A stretch of 12,197 nucleotides of DNA from NCBI GenBank assembly GCA_003165095.1, contig PLSH01000217.1:4095-16291 (forward strand). Reading direction: 5' to 3'. This document shows, piece by piece, positions 7,346 to 12,197 of the stretch. Under the pieces are notes generated by a model. That model had not been told where the DNA came from and ran no database searches. It saw only the letters and a list, made by a program, of their open reading frames with translations. The translations under genes were made by a program, and so were the position numbers. This stretch comes from Acidobacteriaceae bacterium (GTDB lineage Bacteria; Acidobacteriota; Terriglobia; Terriglobales; Acidobacteriaceae). Within the stretch, counting starts at the first letter, position 1; each line of letters begins with the position of its first letter.

Positions 7346-8934
7346 AGCAGATCCTGCACATACTGGCCAAAGATATGCGCCGCTTTTGGGGCGAGATTCT
7401 GCTTTCGCTGGCGGTCACTGTCGCATTTGCGTGGGTTGTTTCCCGGCAGTGGGCGAATCCCGGCAATCTCGTAGCAGTTGGCCAGGTGGCGTTTGCGCGG
7501 CAGGATGCGATCCTGACCGTGTTCCTTGCCCTGCTGATCCCTATAAGCTGGTGGCTGCTGATTGCGCGCGTTGCCCACGACGAGAGGACGGTTGGCGACC
7601 GCCAATTCTGGATCACGCGGCCATACGAGTGGAAGAAGCTGCTGGCGGCAAAAGCATTATTCGTGGTGTGTTTCATCTATCTGCCAATCGCAGTTGCGCA
7701 GTTCTGCCTGGAAGCGCTCGCCGGACTCCATCCTCTTGCGCATGTCGGCGGGTTTCTTTACCAGATGATGCTGCTCAGCGCTTTGATCTTTCCGCTGCTG
7801 GCGATCGCAACGGTTACGGTTAATTTTGCACGGATGACGCTCACTCTCCTATGTATCGCTGTTGCCGCGGCAGCAATAGCAATTGCCGTATCGGCCCTTT
7901 TGATGAAAGGGGTGCTCCACAGCCCGGTCTCAATCGAGAATCCCATAGCATTTCCACTTCTTTTGTGCGTTTGCGCGGGCGTGATCGCTCTCCAATATGC
8001 CGCTCGCAGGGTCGCGCTCTCGCGCATCATCATGCTCGCGCTTCCTTTCCTGCTCGCCCTGAGCGTGTGGGTATTCGCAAGCGATGCGATGGTGAACCAC
8101 AAATACCCGCACGCGACCATCGGTGAGAATGCGGCGGTTCAACTCACGTTGGGGGCAAACGCCGAGACTGCCGGGGATGCTCATCGGGCACTCAGTTCCG
8201 GGAGCGTTCAAGTGGTTTTGCCGCTGCACGTGGCCGGAGTGGCTGAGGGCGATCTATGGGTCCCGAACGGCGTGAAGGTGACGGTGGAAAATAGTCGGGG
8301 GGTGAGCTTGACTTCATCGTGGCAGCCCGTCAACGACTGGTATTTTCGGCCCGACACGCAGGATGCAAACGTGACGTTCGAAGTGCCGCGCAATTTATTC
8401 AACCGGGTGCAGTCGACGCCGGTCACGTTGCGCCTGGCGTTTGCGCTCACCGAGGCGCGGCGCACCAGCGTGTGGTCTCGAACGCTGCCGGGCCATGATT
8501 TTGAAGTACCCGATTTCGGCATCTGCTCGCCGCGTGTGATTCCGGTCCTAATCGGAGCGGCCGAGGTGCCTCAGATCGAGAGCATCTTCTGCAGGTCTGC
8601 TCAGCGCCAGCCAACACTCACGTACGTCGAAACGCAGTGGTCAGGCGGCCCGTGCAACAGTTTGCCGGCCGGGTCTTCGACAGCAGGGCAAGCGGCCGCC
8701 TGGGTTGGGAACCTGAAAACCGAGCCGGCCGAATCCAGCTTTTCAGCGGTAACGATGTTTCCGATCGGCTTTTCGATCAGAATGGGATCCGACAATCACC
8801 TTTGTCCCGGCACACCCATCACCTACAGCGAATACCGGACGGTGCGGCTAATGCAAACGGAGCTGACCGCGCAGAATTTTCGCTTCCCGAGTTACCGGGA
8901 ACATCGCGATCCAGGCTGGCCGCAGCCACAGTGA
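7342..8934 (+). CDS. ABC permease with large extracytoplasmic C-terminal domain, unknown substrate
   Basis: This is the membrane partner of the preceding ATPase, 530 residues long. The first half holds about seven hydrophobic helices (near 17-34, 57-75, 103-123, 137-161, 166-187, 203-217 and 228-246). The segment WLLIARVAHDERTVGDRQFWITRPY (70-94), after the second helix, resembles the cytoplasmic loop of ABC-2 type permeases in regulated exporters. From about 248 to 530 there is no further helix. This half is polar, rich in beta-prone stretches and carries four cysteines (395, 417, 438, 488) that could form two disulfides in the periplasm. I do not recognise this domain. The length is well beyond a simple ABC-2 permease. 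The start overlaps the ATPase stop (ATGA), with GGGAGG upstream. A stem-loop ends the operon 66 bases after the stop. The permease role is inferred from the helices and the neighbour. Confidence 0.85.
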   Translation: MKQILHILAKDMRRFWGEILLSLAVTVAFAWVVSRQWANPGNLVAVGQVAFARQDAILTVFLALLIPISWWLLIARVAHDERTVGDRQFWITRPYEWKKLLAAKALFVVCFIYLPIAVAQFCLEALAGLHPLAHVGGFLYQMMLLSALIFPLLAIATVTVNFARMTLTLLCIAVAAAAIAIAVSALLMKGVLHSPVSIENPIAFPLLLCVCAGVIALQYAARRVALSRIIMLALPFLLALSVWVFASDAMVNHKYPHATIGENAAVQLTLGANAETAGDAHRALSSGSVQVVLPLHVAGVAEGDLWVPNGVKVTVENSRGVSLTSSWQPVNDWYFRPDTQDANVTFEVPRNLFNRVQSTPVTLRLAFALTEARRTSVWSRTLPGHDFEVPDFGICSPRVIPVLIGAAEVPQIESIFCRSAQRQPTLTYVETQWSGGPCNSLPAGSSTAGQAAAWVGNLKTEPAESSFSAVTMFPIGFSIRMGSDNHLCPGTPITYSEYRTVRLMQTELTAQNFRFPSYREHRDPGWPQPQ

Positions 8935-8999
8935 TCGCAGCGCGTGAGCGCCCGCGAAGAGCGAAAAAAACGCATGAATCAGGCATGGGCCTGAACAAC

Positions 9000-9049
9000 G
9001 AAGGCGTCCCCCCTTGACAGCAAATGCGCATCGGGGATGGGACGCCTTC
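9000..9049. terminator. Stem-loop terminator between converging genes
   Basis: A perfect 11-base inverted repeat, GAAGGCGTCCC (9000-9010) and GGGACGCCTTC (9039-9049), encloses a 28-base loop. On the plus strand it is followed by TTATTGTTGTT, a loose T-rich tract, so it probably ends the gntR-ABC operon. On the minus strand CGTTGTTC follows, so it may also serve the TonB-domain gene. The loop contains an ATGCGCAT palindrome (9024-9031). Confidence 0.75.
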
Positions 9050-9090
9050 TTATTGTTGTTGGGTTGGGGGAGGGCTGGCGAACGTCAGGA

Positions 9091-9483
9091 CTAACGGGCA
9101 ATGGTGACGGTTAGGTTCAAGTCGACCGGGGTGGGCTTGTTGTCGATGGTGCCGGGGCGATAGTGGAATTTGCGCACTGCATCGACGATACGTGCATCCC
9201 AGAATGGATTGATCCCTTGAATGACCTGAACGTCCTGAGGCTGGCCTTTCTCGTCGACGGTGAGTGTGAGGCCGATGCGGGCATCGACTGGAATCGCATC
9301 CTGGGGCAGTCCATCGGGAATGGTGAGGCCGATGGAATGAAGGAGCGTTGGCGCGGTGACTCCTGTGCTTACACGAGCAATCTGGGTTGAGGCAGAGGCA
9401 TCGTCCGGTGGTTGGCTGGCACGAGCCGCTGCGGGGAGGAGCAGTGAAGCGAGGATGACAGTACCTGTAAGGATTTGACGCAT
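9091..9483 (-). CDS. Small secreted protein with TonB C-terminal domain
   Basis: This is a protein of 130 residues with a clear signal peptide (MRQILTGTVILASLLLPAAARA, cleavage probably before SQ at 23). The remainder is a TonB C-terminal-like domain (about 60-130), with LTLTVDEKGQPQDVQVIQG, a DARIVDAVRKFHYRPGT segment and the final strand PVDLNLTVTIAR. Genuine TonB has an uncleaved N-terminal anchor that meets ExbBD and a Pro-rich periplasm-spanning region; both are missing here, and no exbB or exbD is nearby. It is therefore a free periplasmic TonB-domain protein rather than a proven energy transducer. Comparable short proteins are, as I recall, frequent in acidobacteria. The start is firm: AGGAGG (9490-9495) lies six bases upstream of the ATG. 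It has its own promoter, and the 276-base gap upstream separates it from the HAD gene. Confidence 0.85.
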   Translation of the reverse strand: MRQILTGTVILASLLLPAAARASQPPDDASASTQIARVSTGVTAPTLLHSIGLTIPDGLPQDAIPVDARIGLTLTVDEKGQPQDVQVIQGINPFWDARIVDAVRKFHYRPGTIDNKPTPVDLNLTVTIAR

Positions 9484-9759
9484 GATATTCCTCCTGTATG
9501 GTCAGGTGTTACCGTCATCAGACTAAGCGAAATCATATTCGATTGTCAATATTTTTTCTTAGATCAACTTTTATCAATTACTTAGCTTGGTATATTCCAC
9601 AGTCATTTAACATGGGAATGATAATATGACCTGTTTTCCACATGCCGACCGAGAGCAAACGCCACTCACGTTGCTAAGGAGGAACCAACTTTCGAACTGA
9701 GCGGGATGAGCCTTAAGGGCTCTCAGCAGCTGTGGTCTTCCCTGCCTTGACGGGTTTGA
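9484..9759. other. Intergenic region upstream of the TonB-domain gene
   Basis: This is a gap of 276 bases between two minus-strand genes. Apart from the promoter at 9520-9549 it contains AT-rich sequence with ATCAA repeated exactly 10 bases apart (9563 and 9573) and CTTAG repeated 23 bases apart (9558 and 9581). A small stem-loop, GAGCC/GGCTC (9708-9722), lies about 40 bases after the HAD gene stop without a T tract. An AAGGAGG at 9676-9682 has no start codon at a usable distance. I find no protein gene here. Confidence 0.6.
9520..9549 (-). promoter_or_regulatory. Promoter of the TonB-domain gene
   Basis: Read on the minus strand, a perfect TTGACA (9549-9544) is followed after 18 bases by TAGTCT (9525-9520), a modest -10; TTAGTC at spacing 17 is the alternative. 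The start of transcription would fall about 9513, leaving a leader of about 30 bases that includes the AGGAGG ribosome site. The bases upstream (9550-9640) are strongly AT-rich for this window and could hold an UP element or an activator site. Confidence 0.55.
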
Positions 9760-10452
9760 TTATGGGAGGAGAATGCGCGGATTGCCGGAAGAGCCTGTCG
9801 CGGGTGATTGCTTCGAGACAATGGCAAAAACATCGGCGGGAGTGGGGGCAACCGCATCGGCCTTCGCACATTCCTGGGGCGAGCCGTAACCCCATCCGGC
9901 GGCAAGGCAGCGGAGCTGGTTGGCTTGTGCAGCATGGAAATCGAAGCTGCGGTCACCGATCATCCATGCCGTATCGCGGGTAAGAGCGTGCTCGCCGAGG
10001 ATGCGGGCGAGCAGGTCGACTTTGCTGTGACTCGCGTATTCGACCTTATCGCCGTAGATTGCGGCGAAGAAGGGAGAGAGCTCGAATGCGTCGAGGATGC
10101 GGATGGCGAATGGCTGATGTTTCGAAGTGCAGACGAAGAGGGGAAAGCCTGCGTTGTGAAACTGCTCGAGCATTTCGCGAACGCCGGGATAGACGGAATT
10201 GTTCGACCAGCCTTCGCGGTCATAGCAGGCGCGGTAGTCGCGGGCCAGGGTAAGGCGCGCTTCTTCGGTTCCGTGAGGAAGCAATTCGACAACCCACTCT
10301 TCGACGGGAGGGCCGATGAACCGGTCGAGGGAGCCGAAGTCGCTCATGTTGCGGTCGTCGAGTACCTTGCGCAGGCAGCCGAGAATGCCGGGTTTCGAGT
10401 CGGTGAGGGTTCCGTCGAGGTCGAAGATGAGGGCCGGTCGGGAAAGGGGCAT
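9760..10452 (-). CDS. HAD-superfamily hydrolase, phosphoglycolate phosphatase/5'-nucleotidase-like
   Basis: This is a cytoplasmic phosphatase of 230 residues. Motif I is FDLDGTLTD (10-18), with nucleophile Asp11 and general acid Asp13. The helical cap of the Gph type follows (about 20-85), including RFIGPPVEE. Motif II is VCTSKH, with Thr109 or Ser110. Motif III is Lys144 in SHSKVDLL, and motif IV is GDRSFD (166-171), with Asp167 and Asp171 binding Mg2+. All catalytic positions are intact. The IGPP cap motif is shared by Gph-like phosphatases and 5'-nucleotidases, so phosphoglycolate and nucleoside monophosphates are both reasonable substrates. The last 20 residues form a Ser/Gly/Pro-rich tail. 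The start at 10452 (MPLSRPALIFDLDG) places motif I at the usual distance, though the ribosome site is weak. It lies 81 bases after the phosphate acyltransferase gene in the same direction, with a stem-loop between them. Confidence 0.9.
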   Translation of the reverse strand: MPLSRPALIFDLDGTLTDSKPGILGCLRKVLDDRNMSDFGSLDRFIGPPVEEWVVELLPHGTEEARLTLARDYRACYDREGWSNNSVYPGVREMLEQFHNAGFPLFVCTSKHQPFAIRILDAFELSPFFAAIYGDKVEYASHSKVDLLARILGEHALTRDTAWMIGDRSFDFHAAQANQLRCLAAGWGYGSPQECAKADAVAPTPADVFAIVSKQSPATGSSGNPRILLP

Positions 10453-10493
10453 GGATTGAGTTTCGCAGATGAGACGGCACCGGACAGGCAGGC

Positions 10494-10519
10494 CAGCAAG
10501 CCGGTTGCGCGGCTTGCTG
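10494..10519 (-). terminator. Stem-loop between the acyltransferase and HAD genes
   Basis: A perfect 10-base inverted repeat, CAGCAAGCCG (10494-10503) and CGGCTTGCTG (10510-10519), has a six-base loop. It lies 14 bases past the stop of the minus-strand acyltransferase gene. No T tract follows on the minus strand, so it could be a weak terminator, an mRNA 3' end protector or an attenuating element ahead of the HAD gene. Confidence 0.5.
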
Positions 10520-10533
10520 ACTGGCTGACTTGA

Positions 10534-11520
10534 TTAGACCTTCACCGTGGGGTGCGTGGCGTAGTGGAGCAGCACGGCGACCGCGCAACTGGTGAGGCGC
10601 GTCTCGGCTGAATCGGCGCGGCTGGTAAGAATAGTGGGCACCCGGGCACCGAGAACGATGCCGGCAAGCTGTGCTCCGCCGAGGTACTCAAGCTGCTTGG
10701 CGAGCATGTTGCCGCTTTCGAGGTCAGGAACGACGAGAATGTCGGCCTGGCCGGTGACGGGCGAGACCAGCTTCTTGATGGCGGCGGCCTTCACGCTCAC
10801 GGCGGTGTCGAAAGCCAGCGGTCCGTCGAGGATGCCACCGGTGATTTGTCCTCGATCGGCCATCTTGCAGAGAGCTGCGGCATCAAGCGTGGATTTGATC
10901 TTGGGGTTAACGGTCTCGACGGCCGAAAGCAAAGCAACTTTGGGTTCGGGAATACCAAGTGCGTGAGCCAGGTCAATAGCATTCTGCACGATGTGGATCT
11001 TGTCTTCAAGCTCGGGCGTGATGTTGATAGCCGCATCGGTGATCAGCAGGGTGCGGGCATAAGCCGGCGTATCCATGATGAAGACGTGGGAGATGCGGCG
11101 GGCGGTACGCAGGCCAGTATCGCGCTGCATGGCGGCCTTCATCAACTCGTCGGTGTGCAGGCTGCCCTTCATCATGGCCTGGGCGTTACCGGCGCGGCAC
11201 ATTGCCACACCTACTTCAGCGGCCTTTTCTTCCGTGTCGGCATCGAGGATGGGATAGGCGCCGATGTCGACGCCGATTTTGTCGGCCAGGGCCTTCATCC
11301 CGGCTGCCGGCCCGATGAGGGTGGGCTCGATCAGGCCCTCAAGTGCAGCTTCAACCGTGCCCTTCATGGCCACATCCGACATCGGCCAGACCACGGCCGT
11401 GGTAATGGCCGGCAGGTTCTTGCAGCGCTCGATGAACTTGTGAAAGACGTGATAGTCGGCGGGATGACCGACGAGAGGGTCAACAGCAACAGATTCAGCC
11501 AGCGTAGCAAGATCGCTCAT
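10534..11520 (-). CDS. Phosphate acetyl/butyryltransferase
   Basis: This is an enzyme of about 328 residues that exchanges CoA and phosphate on a short acyl group (acyl-CoA + Pi to acyl phosphate + CoA). The single catalytic domain is that of the Pta/Ptb family. Recognisable segments are MMKGSLHTDELMKAAM near 117-132, the pattern LLITDAAINITPE near 158-170, DGPLAFDTAVS, DILVVPDLESGNMLAKQL and the C-terminal GIVLGARVPTILTSRADS. The length fits phosphate butyryltransferase or the stand-alone Pta-like domain often labelled as half of a bifunctional enoyl-CoA hydratase/Pta. No hydratase domain is present. I chose the ATG at 11520 because AGGAG (11534-11530) lies nine bases upstream; the ATG at 11526 is only three bases from it and would add Met-Gln. 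No acetate or butyrate kinase gene is next to it. Which acyl group it uses cannot be told from sequence. Confidence 0.88.
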   Translation of the reverse strand: MSDLATLAESVAVDPLVGHPADYHVFHKFIERCKNLPAITTAVVWPMSDVAMKGTVEAALEGLIEPTLIGPAAGMKALADKIGVDIGAYPILDADTEEKAAEVGVAMCRAGNAQAMMKGSLHTDELMKAAMQRDTGLRTARRISHVFIMDTPAYARTLLITDAAINITPELEDKIHIVQNAIDLAHALGIPEPKVALLSAVETVNPKIKSTLDAAALCKMADRGQITGGILDGPLAFDTAVSVKAAAIKKLVSPVTGQADILVVPDLESGNMLAKQLEYLGGAQLAGIVLGARVPTILTSRADSAETRLTSCAVAVLLHYATHPTVKV

Positions 11521-11719
11521 TTGCATGTTCTCCTGGGCCCGCAGCGGAATGGCAGGCGAACCCTACAACCTCATTGTCCCGCAGCCAATGAGAAGCAGGT
11601 GTGCCATAGGTCACAGTCCGGGCGTACGTCTCGTGTTGCGGTATGACGGGGACGTTGCCTCAGCCACAGGAGAAAAAAGGTGCAAAGCATTTTTCATTAA
11701 TAGACCGGCTTTTTCTTCG

Positions 11720-11745
11720 GCCTTGAAGCTAACCGGTTGCAAGGC
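11720..11745. repeat. Nested inverted repeat upstream of the exported-protein gene
   Basis: GCCTTG (11720-11725) and CAAGGC (11740-11745) flank the perfect eight-base palindrome AACCGGTT (11731-11738). It lies about 65-90 bases before the ATG at 11811, in the divergent 290-base gap between this gene and the acyltransferase gene. It could be a regulator-binding site or a small hairpin. I could not define a convincing -35/-10 pair for either gene in this gap. Confidence 0.35.
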
Positions 11746-11810
11746 GTGAAACAATCCAGCCTGTATCGACGTCTTGTGCAATGGATACCCCAGCAATGGA
11801 GGTGGTATCG

Positions 11811-12197
11811 ATGCTCCGCTTGGCAACCGCTCTCCTTACTGCGTCACTCCTATGGGCTCCAGCAGAAGGGCAAGCGGGGCCCGGAGCCGCTGCACAGGCG
11901 CCAGTCACTACGGCAAACGCGCTCCAGACATTGACGATTCCTGCGGGCGCCAAGGTGGAATTGGTCCTGATTCGACCGGTGTGGACCAAAACAGCGAAAC
12001 CTGGGGATTTACTCTACGCTCAAACTACATTCCCGGTCATCGTCGGCAACCGAATTGCAATTCCACCGGGCAGCTACGTCGAAGGTCTGGTGAAAAAGCT
12101 CACTCCGCCAACACGGCGCTCGAACCGGGCCGAATTCCAGGTCCTTTTCACCGAGATCGTTCTTGCTGATGGATACGTGGTTCCGCTCCCCGGCTCG
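11811..12197 (+). CDS. Secreted protein of unknown function, C-terminus outside window
   Basis: The first 129 codons of a gene are present and open to the window end. A signal peptide (MLRLATALLTASLLWAPAEG, cleavage near EGQA) sends it to the periplasm or beyond. After an Ala/Pro/Thr-rich stretch comes a beta-type domain from about residue 40: LTIPAGAKVELVLIRPVWTK, then TAKPGDLLYAQTTFPVIVGN, then IAIPPGSYVEGLVKKLTPPT, then RAEFQVLFTEIVLADGYVVP. The repeated scheme 'IPAG..V.L.L...V.TK.AK.GD..YA.T.FPV.V.N...IPPG.YV.G' is one I associate with acidobacterial exported proteins of unknown role, with some likeness to TrbI/VirB10-type beta barrels. That resemblance is from memory only. The start is supported by GGAGG (11798-11802), eight bases before the ATG; an in-frame ATG at 11796 overlaps that site and is less likely. 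Confidence 0.85.
   Translation, partial: MLRLATALLTASLLWAPAEGQAGPGAAAQAPVTTANALQTLTIPAGAKVELVLIRPVWTKTAKPGDLLYAQTTFPVIVGNRIAIPPGSYVEGLVKKLTPPTRRSNRAEFQVLFTEIVLADGYVVPLPGS

Noticed and set aside
9608..9630. Fur-box-like sequence (AATGATAATATGAC) upstream of the TonB-domain gene
   Set aside because: Only one half of the palindrome fits, it lies about 60 bases upstream of the -35 box, and AT-rich sequence gives such partial matches easily.
9676..9747. Strong ribosome-site-like AAGGAGG followed by a 13-codon frame at 9706
   Set aside because: The ATG is 23 bases from the AAGGAGG and no nearer start codon exists; the peptide has no recognisable features.
9808..10533. Open frame of 241 codons on the plus strand
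   Set aside because: It is antisense to the HAD gene, whose catalytic motifs are intact; no motif is seen in the opposite frame.
10846..11646. Open frame of 266 codons on the plus strand
   Set aside because: It is antisense to the phosphate acyltransferase and extends past it only by chance; no ribosome site or domain.

Overview
The window reads as a GC-rich Gram-negative chromosome, most likely an acidobacterium (Terriglobia / Acidobacteriaceae type). This placement is an inference from gene content: a single-chain LptF-LptG permease, a very small secreted TonB-like protein, a stand-alone phosphate butyryl/acetyltransferase, and the start of a secreted protein of a type I associate with acidobacteria. 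No rRNA or other phylogenetic marker is present. I saw no tRNA, rRNA, CRISPR array, insertion sequence or phage gene.

Layout. Positions 1-4436 (minus strand) read right to left as a truncated Cu+-ATPase remnant, an LptF-LptG fusion for LPS export, and an ABC exporter cut by the window edge. The genes are 35 and 57 bases apart, so they are probably co-transcribed. Positions 4497-5883 (plus) hold a Nudix hydrolase and a membrane-anchored alpha/beta hydrolase. Positions 5961-8934 (plus) form a compact, self-contained operon: a YtrA-type GntR repressor, an ABC ATPase and an unusual ABC permease, joined by two ATGA start/stop overlaps. Its promoter has a perfect TTGACA box. A perfect 9+9 base inverted repeat overlaps the promoter and ends two bases before the probable GTG start, which suggests autorepression and a leaderless mRNA.

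A strong stem-loop at 9000-9049 separates this operon from the converging minus-strand block. That block holds a mini TonB-domain protein with its own promoter in an AT-rich stretch, a HAD phosphatase, and a phosphate acyltransferase. At the right edge (11811 to the end, plus) a secreted protein begins and runs out of the window.

How the genes work together. The left block concerns the envelope: LPS extraction plus an ABC exporter of the MdlA kind. The central operon looks like a regulated stress or antibiotic-response ABC system of the Ytr type, but its permease has a roughly 280-residue non-membrane C-terminal domain with four cysteines that I cannot assign to a family. This operon is the best candidate for something not yet described. 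The right block is metabolic and housekeeping. The interrupted copA remnant marks a past rearrangement just upstream of lptFG.
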